DNA from: Rhodanobacter denitrificans
GTDB taxonomy: Bacteria; Pseudomonadota; Gammaproteobacteria; Xanthomonadales; Rhodanobacteraceae
Direction: 5' to 3'
Assembly (NCBI RefSeq): GCF_000230695.2
Contig: NC_020541.1
Coordinates: 1,488,001-1,552,000, forward strand
DNA: 64,000 nucleotides
Shown piece after piece: positions 45,120 through 54,401 of the stretch. The notes under the pieces were generated by a model. The model was not told the DNA's origin and ran no database searches. It saw only the letters and a program-made list of their open reading frames with translations. Both the position numbers and the translations under genes were made by a program. Every line of letters starts with the position of its first letter. Position 1 is the first letter of the stretch.

Positions 45120-45941
45120 TCAGGCGATCGGCAGGTGATTGAGGTAGGGTCCCCGCGCCGCCATGAACGCCCCTGGCGTGATGCCGGCGAAGCGGCGGAA
45201 TTCATGGGTGAGGTGGGCCTGGTCGCAATAGCCGCAGTCCGCCGTGACGTGGCTCCAGTTCACGGCGGGCAGCGTCTGCGCCTGCACCACTACGGCGCGG
45301 AAACGCATCAGCCGCGCGTAATGCTTCAGCCCCATGCCCACTTGGCGGCGGAACAGCAGGCCGAGCCGACGTTCGGACAATCCGGTGTCGCGCGCCAGCA
45401 ACGGGATCCGGGCTACCTGTGGCAGCCGGTCGAGCGTGGCCAGTACGTGTGCCACGGCGGATTCCGGTGCGGATCCGCGCAGGCATTGCAGCAGCCATCG
45501 CTCCAGCAGCTGCAGGCGCGTGCTGGCGTCGGCGGTTTCCAGCAGGCGCTGGCGCAGCCTCGTGGCGCTGCTGCCGAACAGGTCGGCCAGGTCGATGTCG
45601 TGGCCGGTCAGCGTACTGGCATCCTCGCCGGTCAGCGCGTGGGCGCCGCCGGGGCGGAACACCACCCCCATCACGCGGATCTGCTCGGCGGTGTCGATGA
45701 TCTCGCTGTGCAGGCCGGGTCCGCCGAGCACGCTGCCGGACGAACGGGTGCAACGCCGCGCGTCGTCGTTGCTGTAGACCCGCGTCTCGTCCTCGTGCAG
45801 GTTGATGATCAGCTGCGCGCCGGGCTGCGGCAGCACGCGTTCATAGCGATGGGCGGCGGGCGGCATGTCCCAGTCCCAGATCGTCGCGACCAGGGTGTCG
45901 AGTGGCGGTGCGGGCAGGCGGTGCTGGAATCCCATCGGCAT
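45120..45941 (-). CDS. AraC-family transcriptional regulator
   Basis: A 273-residue regulator. The N-terminal sensing domain, about residues 1-150 (VLPQPGAQLIINLHEDETRV, VMGVVFRPGGAHALTG), is of the DUF6597 type common in this subgroup. The C-terminal double helix-turn-helix, about residues 165-262, shows IPLLARDTGLSERRLGLLFR and CGYCDQAHLTHEFRRFAGIT followed by PGAF. It lies between the VOC gene and the mechanosensitive channel gene on the same strand. Target genes are unknown. Confidence 0.9.
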   Translation of the reverse strand: MPMGFQHRLPAPPLDTLVATIWDWDMPPAAHRYERVLPQPGAQLIINLHEDETRVYSNDDARRCTRSSGSVLGGPGLHSEIIDTAEQIRVMGVVFRPGGAHALTGEDASTLTGHDIDLADLFGSSATRLRQRLLETADASTRLQLLERWLLQCLRGSAPESAVAHVLATLDRLPQVARIPLLARDTGLSERRLGLLFRRQVGMGLKHYARLMRFRAVVVQAQTLPAVNWSHVTADCGYCDQAHLTHEFRRFAGITPGAFMAARGPYLNHLPIA

Positions 45942-45971
45942 GCTCCGTGATCAGGCGCAAGTCTACGCGTT

Positions 45972-48380
45972 TCAGCCGGTGCACTCGTCCTCGTCGGGCA
46001 GCGGTGGCAGCGTGCGCACCAGCATGCTCTGCGGGCTGGTCATCGGCAGCCGTTCGCGGCGCAGGCGTTCGAGAATCTCGAACAGCAGCTCGCTCTTCAC
46101 CCCGCCGACCTCGCGCGGGCCGCCGACGTAGGCGACGCAGTTGAACGTCATCACGCCGGCGTTGACGTTTTCCAGCTGCACGTAGGGCGCCGGCGCGGCC
46201 AGCGTGCCGTGGTGCGCACGCAGGATGCCCAGCACCAGCTCGCGCACCTTGCCGGCGTCGGTGTCCAGCGGCATCGGCAGCTTGATCTGCACGCGGCCCT
46301 GCGCGTTGGCCAGGGTCACGTTGCGCACGTTCTGGGTGATCAGCTGCGAGTTCGGCACGATCACGGTGGAGCGGTCCCACATCTGGATCTCGGTGGCGCG
46401 CACGTTGATGCGGCGGATGTCGCCCTCGACGTCGCTGGACAGGCTGACCCAGTCGCCCACCTTCACCGGCCGCTCGACCAGCAAAATCAGGCCGGAGATG
46501 AAGTTCTGCACGATCGCCTGCAGGCCGAAGCCGATGCCCACCGACAGCGCGCTGACGATCCAGGTGATGCTCTTCAGGTCCACCTGCAGCGCGGCCAGCG
46601 TCAGCACGAACACCAGCATGCCGCCGAGGTAGCCGAGCAGGGTGACGATGGAGTCCTGCATGCCCGGTTCCATCGTGGACTTCGGCAGCAGTTGCTCGCG
46701 CAGCCAGCGCTTGAGCGTGCGCAGCACGAACAGTCCTGCCACCAATACCAGCGCGGCGCTGAAGATGCTGCCGGGGTTGATCGCCAGATCGCCGAGCCGG
46801 AAGCTGCCGAGGGTCTGTTCGGCGCTGGTCAGCAGGTCCTTCGGACCGGCGCCGAACGGGGTCAGCACGGTCGCCAGCGCCAGTAGCACGAGCCCGACGC
46901 GACAGACGCCGGCGAGCAGGGTGGCGGTCTGTTCCAGCGTGTGCGGCGCCAGCTGGAAGGTGGCCTGCAGCCGCTGGCCGCTGCGCCCACGCGGCGACAG
47001 CAAGGTGTCGATCAGATCGGTGAGCAGATGGATCAGCAGGTACACCGTGGCCACGATCACGCCGACCCACAACATCTGCACGGCGACGAAGAACGCCAGC
47101 GCGATGAAGCCGGTGGCCACGCCCAGCCAGCTGACCGCCACGCCGAGCGTGGCGGCCGCGCTGAGCAGGCCGATCCATACCGGCCGGTGCTCCGGCTCGG
47201 CACCGCTGGCGGCCTGTTCCCGGCGGGCGCGGCGCAGACGCAGCAACGCCAGGCCGATCAGGCCGCTGATGACCAGCGCGAACAGGCCACGCGTGGCCAC
47301 GGTGGCCGGCAGGCTGGTGCCGATCGCGCGGCTGGTGCGGTCGAGCAGGCCGAACAGCAGCGCCGCCGCGGCCAGCAGCCACGGGAACAGGTGCAGCCGT
47401 TGCGCCGCCAGGTCCGACAGCGCCGGCAGGCGCCACGATGGCCGCGGTACCGACAGCAGCGCCCGGCCCAGTCCGGTCACGTACGCGGCGAAGAACACCA
47501 GCCCGACCACGCTGGTGGCCAGCGCAGCGAGGTCGTCGTCGAGAATGTCGTTCCAGTTCAGCCCCAGGTAGGCCAGTTGCGCCGCCAGCCCGGTGGTGAG
47601 GACCGCGGCCAGCGCCACCGCGGCAGCCATCGCGCTGCGCCGCAGATGGCCGTCCGGCACGTGGCGCGTGGCCAACCCCAGCAGCAGCCGTTCCAGCACC
47701 CAGCGGCCGCCGCCCAGCAGCAGCGCGGCGGCGATCAGGCACCACGCCAGCGGCTGCCGGTTCGGCGGCTGCCATGCCTGCGCCATGGCGTCGGCGAAGC
47801 GCGCACCGAGCCGCTTGAGCCGCGCCACGTCGTCCGGAAACGCGCGCACCGGATCGGCCCAGAACGTGCGGCTGAACGGCGTGGCCGTGCGCGAGGCCAG
47901 CCGCGCCTGGAACTCGTCGTTGCGCAGGCCGGAAATCTGCGCGGCCAGTTGCGCCGCGTTCTGGCCGAGCAGCTGCGCCTGCTTGATCTGCGCGTCCAGA
48001 TCGGCCTGCGCCTTGTCGAGCTTGCGCCGCTGCGCAGCGACTTCCGGCGCCTCCGGTGGCGTTCCCTTCGCCGGCGTGGGACCCAGCACGGCAAGCTGCG
48101 CCTGCAGGGCGGTCATCTGCGGTGCGAGGTCGGCGGCCAGCTGGCGCGCCTGGTCCTGCACGCCGAGCGCGGTGGTGCGCAGGTCGGCCAGCGGCGTATC
48201 GGGCTTCTTGTCCTTCAGCGCGGCCTTGACGGTGTCGAGTTGGCTGCCCAGCTGATCCAGCGTTTGTGCGGGTGTCGCCGCCGGCGCGGCGGTCGATGAC
48301 GGGTCGCTGCTCTGGGCAAGCGACGCGGCGCTGCCGAACGTCAGCAACAGGAGCAGGAGGCAGCGGAGCAGAGTAGGCAT
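45972..48380 (-). CDS. Large MscS-family mechanosensitive channel with DUF3772 domain
   Basis: An 802-residue protein with a signal peptide (LLRCLLLLLLTFGSAASLAQ). A periplasmic coiled-coil DUF3772 region (about residues 30-200) is followed by about ten membrane helices (about 215-600) and a C-terminal MscS pore and beta domain. The pore helix and following region are seen in WIVSALSVGIGFGLQAIVQN and FISGLILLVERPVKVGDWVS, then INVRATEIQMWDRSTVIVPN. It opens on membrane tension in osmotic downshock. Long MscS proteins of this architecture resemble MscK-like channels. The Met at 48380 starts the signal peptide. Divergent from an ABC exporter. Confidence 0.9.
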   Translation of the reverse strand: MPTLLRCLLLLLLTFGSAASLAQSSDPSSTAAPAATPAQTLDQLGSQLDTVKAALKDKKPDTPLADLRTTALGVQDQARQLAADLAPQMTALQAQLAVLGPTPAKGTPPEAPEVAAQRRKLDKAQADLDAQIKQAQLLGQNAAQLAAQISGLRNDEFQARLASRTATPFSRTFWADPVRAFPDDVARLKRLGARFADAMAQAWQPPNRQPLAWCLIAAALLLGGGRWVLERLLLGLATRHVPDGHLRRSAMAAAVALAAVLTTGLAAQLAYLGLNWNDILDDDLAALATSVVGLVFFAAYVTGLGRALLSVPRPSWRLPALSDLAAQRLHLFPWLLAAAALLFGLLDRTSRAIGTSLPATVATRGLFALVISGLIGLALLRLRRARREQAASGAEPEHRPVWIGLLSAAATLGVAVSWLGVATGFIALAFFVAVQMLWVGVIVATVYLLIHLLTDLIDTLLSPRGRSGQRLQATFQLAPHTLEQTATLLAGVCRVGLVLLALATVLTPFGAGPKDLLTSAEQTLGSFRLGDLAINPGSIFSAALVLVAGLFVLRTLKRWLREQLLPKSTMEPGMQDSIVTLLGYLGGMLVFVLTLAALQVDLKSITWIVSALSVGIGFGLQAIVQNFISGLILLVERPVKVGDWVSLSSDVEGDIRRINVRATEIQMWDRSTVIVPNSQLITQNVRNVTLANAQGRVQIKLPMPLDTDAGKVRELVLGILRAHHGTLAAPAPYVQLENVNAGVMTFNCVAYVGGPREVGGVKSELLFEILERLRRERLPMTSPQSMLVRTLPPLPDEDECTG

Positions 48381-48530
48381 CCGCCCATGATCGGAGCGCC
48401 GCCGCGGGCGGTCAATCGCGCCGGGCGGATGAGTGGCGATCTTCACGGCTGGCGTTCAGGCTCGACGGTCGTCACCCCATGCGATGCCGGCTTCACGCAC
48501 AATGAAGCGCCCCGTCGTGCCGGAACACCC

Positions 48531-50378
48531 ATGATCTTCCGCTGGTTCGAATCCCTCATCGACGCGTTCAAGGAACCGGTCGACGGCATGCCGCCGGCCT
48601 CAGTGTGGCGCTTCTACGCGTTCTACCTGCGCCAGGTGTGGCCGGTGTTCGCGGTGGCGATCGCGGTGGGCTTCGTGGTGGCGATCGTGGAAGTGTCGCT
48701 GTTCGGCTTCATCGGCCGCATCGTCGACATGGCCAAGGGCGCGCCGGCGGCAGGTTTCTTCCGGCAGCACGGCAACGAGCTGTTGTGGATGGGTTTCGTG
48801 GCGCTGATCGTGCGGCCGCTGGCGATCGGCGCGCACGACCTGCTGGTGAACCAGTCCATCGTGCCCAGCCTGACCAACCGCATCCGCTGGCAGAACCATC
48901 GCTACGTGATCCGCCAGAGCCTGGGCTTCTTCCAGAACGACTACGCCGGGCGCATCGCCAACCGCATCATGCAGACCGGCGGCGCGCTGCGCGAGTCGGC
49001 GGTGCAGATCGTCGACGCGATCTGGTACGTCACCATCTATACCGGCAGCGCGATCGTGCTGTTCGCGCAGGCCGACGTGTGGCTGGCCGTGCCGCTGTTT
49101 GCGTGGGTGTTCGCGTATGTCGGATTGCTGGCGTTCTTCATCCCGCGCATCAAGCAGCGCTCGTGGCTGGCCTCGGAGGCGCGCTCGAAGCTGATGGGAC
49201 GCATCGTCGACGGCTACAGCAACGTGCTCACGCTGAAGCTGTTTGCGCACACCCGGCGCGAGGAGGCCTACGTGGCCGAGGCGATGGCCGAGCAGACCGA
49301 CAAGCTGCGCCGGATGACCCGCGTCACCACCGCGCTGGACGCCAGCATCACCACGCTCAACGGCTTCCTGATCGTGGGCACCTCGGCGCTGGCGCTGTGG
49401 CTGTGGAGCGAGGGCCGGGTGACGGTGGGCGCCATCGCGCTGTCGACCGGGCTGGTGATCCGCATCAACAACATGTCCGGCTGGATCATGTGGGTGGTCA
49501 ACGGCATCTTCGAAAACGTGGGCACCGTGCAGGACGGCATCACCACCATCGCGCAGCCGCGCGCGGTGCAGGACCGCGAGGGCGCGATGCCGCTGGAGGT
49601 CACCAACGGCGGCGTGCATTTCGAGCACATCCACTTCCACTACGGCAAGCAGGGCGGAGTGATCGCCGGGCTCGACCTCAGCGTGCGCGCGGGCGAGAAG
49701 ATCGGCCTGGTCGGGCCGTCCGGCGCGGGCAAGTCGACCCTGGTCAACGTGCTGCTGCGGCTGTACGACCTGGAAGGCGGGCGCATCCTGATCGACGGCC
49801 AGGACATCGCGCAGGTGACCCAGGAAAGCCTGCGTTCGCAGATCGGCGTGGTGACCCAGGATACCTCGCTGTTGCACCGCTCGATCCGCGACAACATTCT
49901 CTACGGCCGCCCCGACGCCAGCGAGGCGCAGATCATGGATGCCGTGCGCAAGGCGCGCGCCGACGAGTTCATCCCGCAACTCGTCGATGGCGAAGGCCGC
50001 GTGGGCTACGACGCGCTGGTCGGCGAGCGCGGCGTGAAGCTCTCGGGTGGCCAGCGCCAGCGCATCGCGATCGCACGCGTGCTGCTGAAGGACGCGCCGA
50101 TCCTGGTGCTGGACGAAGCCACCAGCGCGCTGGATTCCGAAGCCGAGGCGGCGATCCAGGAAAGTCTCGACCTGTTGATGCAGGGCAAGACGGTGATTGC
50201 GATCGCCCATCGCCTGTCCACCATCGCGCGGATGGACCGGCTGGTGGTGCTGGACAAGGGGCAGATCGTCGAGACCGGCACGCACGCCGAGCTGATCGCG
50301 CACGAAGGCCTCTACGCGCGGCTGTGGAAGCGGCAAACCGGCGGTTTCGTGGCGGCGGAGGACGCGTCGGTCCCATGA
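48531..50378 (+). CDS. ABC exporter, fused permease and ATPase
   Basis: A 615-residue half-transporter. The exporter membrane domain spans about residues 25-325 (for example WPVFAVAIAVGFVVAIVEVS). The ATPase has Walker A GPSGAGKSTLVNVLL near residue 405, Q-loop VVTQDTSLLHRS, signature LSGGQRQRIAIARVL near 507 and Walker B ILVLDEATSALDSEAE. It probably works as a homodimer for lipid, peptide or drug export. Substrate unknown. The Met at 48531 (MIFRWFESLIDAFKEP) gives a family-like N-terminus; a longer frame overlaps the divergent channel gene. Confidence 0.9.
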   Translation: MIFRWFESLIDAFKEPVDGMPPASVWRFYAFYLRQVWPVFAVAIAVGFVVAIVEVSLFGFIGRIVDMAKGAPAAGFFRQHGNELLWMGFVALIVRPLAIGAHDLLVNQSIVPSLTNRIRWQNHRYVIRQSLGFFQNDYAGRIANRIMQTGGALRESAVQIVDAIWYVTIYTGSAIVLFAQADVWLAVPLFAWVFAYVGLLAFFIPRIKQRSWLASEARSKLMGRIVDGYSNVLTLKLFAHTRREEAYVAEAMAEQTDKLRRMTRVTTALDASITTLNGFLIVGTSALALWLWSEGRVTVGAIALSTGLVIRINNMSGWIMWVVNGIFENVGTVQDGITTIAQPRAVQDREGAMPLEVTNGGVHFEHIHFHYGKQGGVIAGLDLSVRAGEKIGLVGPSGAGKSTLVNVLLRLYDLEGGRILIDGQDIAQVTQESLRSQIGVVTQDTSLLHRSIRDNILYGRPDASEAQIMDAVRKARADEFIPQLVDGEGRVGYDALVGERGVKLSGGQRQRIAIARVLLKDAPILVLDEATSALDSEAEAAIQESLDLLMQGKTVIAIAHRLSTIARMDRLVVLDKGQIVETGTHAELIAHEGLYARLWKRQTGGFVAAEDASVP

Positions 50379-50422
50379 CCTGGCTGACCCCGTATCCTTT
50401 GGCTGCCCAGGGAAGATCCGCG

Positions 50423-50986
50423 ATGGTCAAGAACAACGCCACATTCCGATTCGAGGCGAAGCTGCTGCGTCCGGCGGAGCCCCGTGATGCGTCGTGGGCG
50501 TTCGTGGTGCTGCCCGCGGAAGTCAGCGCCAGGCTGCCGCGGCGGGGCCGAACGACGGTGGAGGGCACGCTCGATGGCCAGGCGTTCCGGGCCACGCTCG
50601 AGCCGGATGGCCGGCTGAGTCATTGGCTCAGGGTGGACAAGGCGCTGCGCGAAGCCGCGGGCGCCGCCGTCGGCGACACGGTCGCACTCGAACTGGCGCC
50701 GGTGGCCAGGGAACCGGAACCGGAGCTTCCGCCGGACTTGCGCCGGGCGCTGGACGGCGCACCTGAGGCCCGCGCAGCCTGGGAAAGCACCACGACCCTG
50801 GCGCGCGTGGACTGGATCCACTGGGTCACGTCCGCCAAACAATCGGCCACGCGCGCCAAGCGGGTCGCCGATGCCTGCGGCATGCTTGCTTCAGGCAAGC
50901 GCCGGGTCTGCTGTTTCGACCCGTCCGGCTACTACAGCAAGGCGTTCGGGGCGCCGGACGCGGCGGAGGAGCCGGAGGAGCCGTAG
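50423..50986 (+). CDS. DUF1905/YdeI-family protein
   Basis: A 187-residue protein with an N-terminal DUF1905 beta-barrel, about residues 1-95 (FRFEAKLLRPAEPRDASWAF, VVLPAEVSARLPRRGRTTVEG) and a C-terminal YdeI/OmpD-associated helical part (LPPDLRRALDGAPEARAAWE, IHWVTSAKQSATRAKRVADA). Family function is unknown. It follows the ABC exporter by 44 nt and could be cotranscribed. The C-terminus is Ala/Glu/Pro-rich. Confidence 0.85.
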   Translation: MVKNNATFRFEAKLLRPAEPRDASWAFVVLPAEVSARLPRRGRTTVEGTLDGQAFRATLEPDGRLSHWLRVDKALREAAGAAVGDTVALELAPVAREPEPELPPDLRRALDGAPEARAAWESTTTLARVDWIHWVTSAKQSATRAKRVADACGMLASGKRRVCCFDPSGYYSKAFGAPDAAEEPEEP

Positions 50987-51093
50987 CAGATCCCAGTGGC
51001 CGGTCGGTGCCGTCGGACACGTCCGCCGCGGCTTCGGGCCGGCGGAGGACGCGCCGGTTTAGCCGGTGGCTGCGGCAGACGTGCGTCGCTGGC

Positions 51094-51867
51094 TCAGCAC
51101 GCTCCGCTGCTGCAGCAGGCGGGTTTGCCCGCCGTCGCCGCACCTTCCAGCACGTTGGCCGCGACGGTCAGCGCCTTCGCCGCGGCGGCGCCTTTGCGCT
51201 CGCTGTAGCGGCTGACCAGGTAGTCGCTGCGCCCGCGCACCAGCAGGGTGAACTTGAACAGCTCCTCCATCACGTCCACCACGCGGTCGTAGAACGGGGA
51301 GGGTTTCATCCGGCCGTCGTCGTCGAACTCCTGCCAGGCCTTGGCCACCGAAGACTGGTTCGGGATGGTCAGCATGCGCATCCAGCGGCCCAGCACGCGC
51401 AAGGTGTTGACCACGTTGAACGACTGCGAGCCGCCGCAGACCTGCATCACCGCGAGCGTGCGTCCCTGCGTGGGGCGCACGCTGCCGTCTTCCAGCGGCA
51501 GCCAGTCGATCTGGTTCTTGAACACGCCGGTGATCGTGCCGTGCCGCTCGGGGCTCACCCACACCTGACCCTCGGACCACAGCGACAGCGCGCGCAGTTC
51601 CTGCACCTTGGGGTGGCTGGCCGGCACACTGTCCAGCAGCGGCAGTTCGTGCGGGTCGAACACCCGCGTCTCGGCGCCGAAGTGGCGCAGGATGCGCTCG
51701 GCTTCCAGCGCCAGCTTGCGGCTGAACGACTGGGGGCGCAGCGAGCCGTACAGGATCAGGATGCGCGGCGGGTGACCGGCGTCGGCCGGCAAGGCCAGCT
51801 TGGCCAGGCTGGGAGTGTCCAGCATATCGGCGGCTATATGAGGCAGGTCCTGGATCGGCACGGGCAC
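51094..51867 (-). CDS. arsH: ArsH, NADPH-dependent FMN oxidoreductase
   Basis: A 257-residue flavoprotein of the ArsH family that oxidises trivalent organoarsenicals. Family motifs are [20 protein letters not shown] near residue 36, [14 protein letters not shown] near 65, [20 protein letters not shown] near 100 and [20 protein letters not shown] near 140. The C-terminus ends CCSSGAC, three cysteines in the last seven residues, which could bind arsenic. Divergent from arsC-acr3-arsR with a shared regulatory region of 69 bp. Confidence 0.94.
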   Translation of the reverse strand: MPVPIQDLPHIAADMLDTPSLAKLALPADAGHPPRILILYGSLRPQSFSRKLALEAERILRHFGAETRVFDPHELPLLDSVPASHPKVQELRALSLWSEGQVWVSPERHGTITGVFKNQIDWLPLEDGSVRPTQGRTLAVMQVCGGSQSFNVVNTLRVLGRWMRMLTIPNQSSVAKAWQEFDDDGRMKPSPFYDRVVDVMEELFKFTLLVRGRSDYLVSRYSERKGAAAAKALTVAANVLEGAATAGKPACCSSGAC

Positions 51868-51885
51868 GTTTCCTGTTGCTTTGAT

Positions 51886-51916
51886 TTGACGATTCTATCA
51901 TTATGGAAATATAGAA
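51886..51916 (+). promoter_or_regulatory. Divergent ars control region with inverted repeat
   Basis: A TTGACG -35 like hexamer (51886-51891) and TATAGA -10 like hexamer (51910-51915) are separated by 18 bp. TTCTAT (51893-51898) and ATAGAA (51911-51916) form a 6-bp inverted repeat with a 12-bp gap, overlapping the promoter. This is the position expected for an ArsR operator controlling arsC-acr3-arsR and perhaps arsH. Confidence 0.5.
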
Positions 51917-51936
51917 ACCAATCCGGAACCGTCGCC

Positions 51937-52443
51937 ATGCCCCCGTGTCGCGTCCTGTTCATCTGCACCGGCAACTCGGCACGCAGCATCCTGTCCGAGG
52001 CCACCCTCAACCACCTGGGCAAGGGGCGCTTCGAGGCGTTCAGCGCCGGCAGCCAGCCGACCGGGCGCGTCAACCCGTACGCGATCGAGGAGCTCAAGGC
52101 GCTGGGCATCGCCACCGAGGGACTCAGCAGCAAGTCGTGGGACCGCTTCACCGAAGCGGGCGCGCCGCCGCTGGATATCGTGATCACGGTTTGCGACAAC
52201 GCCGCGAACGAGACCTGCCCGGTGCTGTTCGGCGACTTCGTGAAAAGTCATTGGGGCCTGCCCGATCCGGCCGCCGCCCACGGGGCGGGCGCCGCGATCG
52301 CGGCGTTCCGGCGCGCCCACACGCTGATCCTGTATCGAATCACGGCACTGCTGAAGCTGCCGGTGGAAACGATGGGGCGTGACGAGTTGAAGCAGGCGCT
52401 CGATCACATCGGCAGCATCACCGACGAAGAAGCGGACGCATGA
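51937..52443 (+). CDS. arsC: Arsenate reductase of the low-molecular-weight phosphatase fold
   Basis: A 168-residue enzyme that reduces arsenate to arsenite. The P-loop CTGNSARS (residues 10-17), with Cys nucleophile, Arg and the catalytic Asp in WGLPDP near residue 106, define the phosphotyrosine-phosphatase-like ArsC family. A further Cys pair, CDNAANETCPV near residue 82, fits the resolving cysteines of the thioredoxin-coupled type. The ATG at 51937 is close to the divergent operator. The stop overlaps the acr3 start (ATGA). Confidence 0.94.
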   Translation: MPPCRVLFICTGNSARSILSEATLNHLGKGRFEAFSAGSQPTGRVNPYAIEELKALGIATEGLSSKSWDRFTEAGAPPLDIVITVCDNAANETCPVLFGDFVKSHWGLPDPAAAHGAGAAIAAFRRAHTLILYRITALLKLPVETMGRDELKQALDHIGSITDEEADA

Positions 52444-53525
52444 ACCAGACACCCGCAGAACTGACTGCTTGTCCGGCTCCCGCGGAGGGCGTCCGCATCG
52501 GCTTTTTCGAGCGCTGGCTCACCCTCTGGGTACTCTTGTGCATCGTCGCCGGCACGCTGCTGGGCCACCTGCTGCCCGGCAGCTTCGAGGCGCTGGGCGG
52601 CATGCAGGTGGCCCAGGTGAACCTGCCGGTCGCGGTGCTGATCTGGCTGATGATCATCCCGATGCTGCTTAAGATCGACTTCGGCGCGCTCGGCGGCGTG
52701 CGTCGCCAGTGGAAGGGCATCGGCGTCACGCTGTTCATCAACTGGGCGGTGAAGCCGTTCTCGATGGCGCTGCTGGGCTGGATCTTCATCCGCCACCTGT
52801 TCGCCGGCCAGCTGCCGGCCGCACAGCTCGATTCCTACATCGCCGGCCTGATCCTGCTGGCCGCCGCGCCGTGCACGGCGATGGTGTTCGTGTGGAGCAA
52901 CCTGTGCCGCGGCGAGCCGGCGTTCACGCTGAGCCAGGTCGCCCTGAACGACGCCATCATGGTGGTGGCGTTCGCGCCGATCGTGGCGTTGCTGCTGGGC
53001 ATCTCCTCGATCACGGTGCCGTGGAACACGCTGCTGCTGTCGGTGCTGCTGTACATCGTGGTGCCGGTGGCGCTCAGCATGCTGCTGCGGCGCCAGCTGC
53101 TGGCGCACGGCGGCGAGACGCGCTTGCAGAAACTGCTGCAGCGGCTGGGGCCGGTGTCGCTGGGCGCACTGCTGGCCACCCTGGTGCTGCTGTTCGGTTT
53201 CCAGGGCCGGCAGATCCTCGCGCAGCCGGCGATCATCGCGCTGCTGGCGGTGCCGATCCTGATCCAGGTGTATTTCAACGCCGGCCTGGCCTACTGGCTC
53301 AATCGCCGCTTCGGTGTGCCGCACTGCGTGGCCGGCCCGTCGGCGCTGATCGGCGCCAGCAACTTCTTCGAGCTGGCGGTGGCCACCGCGGTGGGCCTGT
53401 TCGGCGTGCATTCCGGCGCAGCGCTGGCGACCGTGGTGGGCGTACTGATCGAGGTGCCGGTGATGCTGTCGGTGGTGCGCATCGTCAACCGCAGCAAGCG
53501 CTGGTATGAAGCGGCCCGGGAGTAG
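52440..53525 (+). CDS. acr3: Arsenite efflux permease, ACR3 family
   Basis: A 361-residue inner-membrane arsenite transporter with about ten helices. Family features are VLIWLMIIPMLLKIDFGALG near residue 65, GLILLAAAPCTAMVFVWSNL near 140 with the conserved Cys in APCTAM, and AGPSALIGASNFFELAVATA near 300. It extrudes the arsenite made by ArsC. Overlaps arsC by 4 nt and is followed by arsR after 4 nt, in one operon. Confidence 0.94.
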   Translation: MNQTPAELTACPAPAEGVRIGFFERWLTLWVLLCIVAGTLLGHLLPGSFEALGGMQVAQVNLPVAVLIWLMIIPMLLKIDFGALGGVRRQWKGIGVTLFINWAVKPFSMALLGWIFIRHLFAGQLPAAQLDSYIAGLILLAAAPCTAMVFVWSNLCRGEPAFTLSQVALNDAIMVVAFAPIVALLLGISSITVPWNTLLLSVLLYIVVPVALSMLLRRQLLAHGGETRLQKLLQRLGPVSLGALLATLVLLFGFQGRQILAQPAIIALLAVPILIQVYFNAGLAYWLNRRFGVPHCVAGPSALIGASNFFELAVATAVGLFGVHSGAALATVVGVLIEVPVMLSVVRIVNRSKRWYEAARE

Positions 53526-53529
53526 CGCC

Positions 53530-53901
53530 ATGCAGAACAGGCAAGCCATCACCATCCTCGCCGCGCTCGCCCAGGAGTCGCGGCTGGCGGTCTATCGGTT
53601 GCTGGTCGAACATGCGCCGGAAGGACTGGCGGCCAGCGCGATCGCGGAGAAGCTGGGCCTGCCCAACGCCACGCTGTCCTTCCACCTGAAGGAGCTGTCG
53701 CACGCGGGCCTGGTGAGCAGCCGGCAAAGCGGGCGCTTCATCTACTACGCGCCGGTGATCGAGGCGATGGACGCGTTGGTCGGCTACCTGACGGATCACT
53801 GCTGCAGCCAGTCCGCTGGCACGTGCGCAACCGCCGCGGCCAAGTGCGCACCGGACAAGCGGCCGGCCGCGGCGGCCAGGCGCCGTCCGACCTCGGCCTG
53901 A
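53530..53901 (+). CDS. arsR: ArsR-family arsenic-responsive repressor
   Basis: A 123-residue winged-helix repressor. The DNA-binding part shows LAQESRLAVYRLLVEHAPEG and LPNATLSFHLKELSHAGLVS. Arsenite-binding cysteines are C-terminal, as DHCCSQSAGTC near residue 95. This is the Cys-Cys-x5-Cys arrangement of the Acidithiobacillus-type ArsR rather than the CxCxxC of the enterobacterial protein. A further Cys-rich tail (ATAAAKC) follows. Last gene of the ars operon, probably binding the inverted repeat upstream of arsC. Confidence 0.92.
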   Translation: MQNRQAITILAALAQESRLAVYRLLVEHAPEGLAASAIAEKLGLPNATLSFHLKELSHAGLVSSRQSGRFIYYAPVIEAMDALVGYLTDHCCSQSAGTCATAAAKCAPDKRPAAAARRRPTSA

Positions 53902-53921
53902 GCCGCCTGACATCCCTGCGA

Positions 53922-54392
53922 TCAGTCCACCAGATCCTGGATCGCCAGCCCGTGCTCGCGGCAGTAGCGCTCGTATTCCGCCCGCTGAGTGCCGGCCGAG
54001 GCACGGCCGGTCACCACGCCGCCGGGGCCGAGGAACTCGACCGTGCCCATCACGATCGCCAGCGCCAGCATCGGCTCGTCGCCGACGACCTTCCACCAGT
54101 CGGTGTTGCCCGGCGGCTCGTAGACGTAGTCGCCCGGGCCGATCAGCTCGCCGGTGCACAGCTTGCGCGTGCCGCTGAGGTTGTACGCATGGATCTCGCC
54201 GGTGTGGCGATGCAGCGGCATCACCGTGCCCGGCTCCATGCGCAGCAGCTCGACGAAGCCGCGGTCGTCGGCGAAGAAGCGCAGCGGGCTGGACGACTTG
54301 CCGGGGGTGGAGGAGGGCACCCAGTGCCGCGCGGCAGCGGTGCTGAAGCGGGCGGGCAGGTAGTCGTGCAGGCGGGCGGAGGGCATGGTCAT
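53922..54392 (-). CDS. Cupin-domain protein (2,4'-dihydroxyacetophenone dioxygenase-like)
   Basis: A 156-residue single cupin. Metal ligands are probable in MEPGTVMPLHRHTGEIHAYN (two His, Glu and a further His). The rest (DYVYEPPGNTDWWKVVGDEP, VMGTVEFLGPGG) resembles the ChrR/DHAP-dioxygenase cupin group. Substrate unknown. It lies 9 nt downstream of an MBL-fold hydrolase gene on the same strand, so the two are probably cotranscribed and may act in one degradative step. Confidence 0.75.
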   Translation of the reverse strand: MTMPSARLHDYLPARFSTAAARHWVPSSTPGKSSSPLRFFADDRGFVELLRMEPGTVMPLHRHTGEIHAYNLSGTRKLCTGELIGPGDYVYEPPGNTDWWKVVGDEPMLALAIVMGTVEFLGPGGVVTGRASAGTQRAEYERYCREHGLAIQDLVD

Positions 54393-54401
54393 GGGCGCGG
54401 C

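Noticed and set aside
48600..50336. Long minus-strand frame antisense to the ABC exporter
   Set aside because: Shadow composition, fully overlapping a gene with all ABC motifs.
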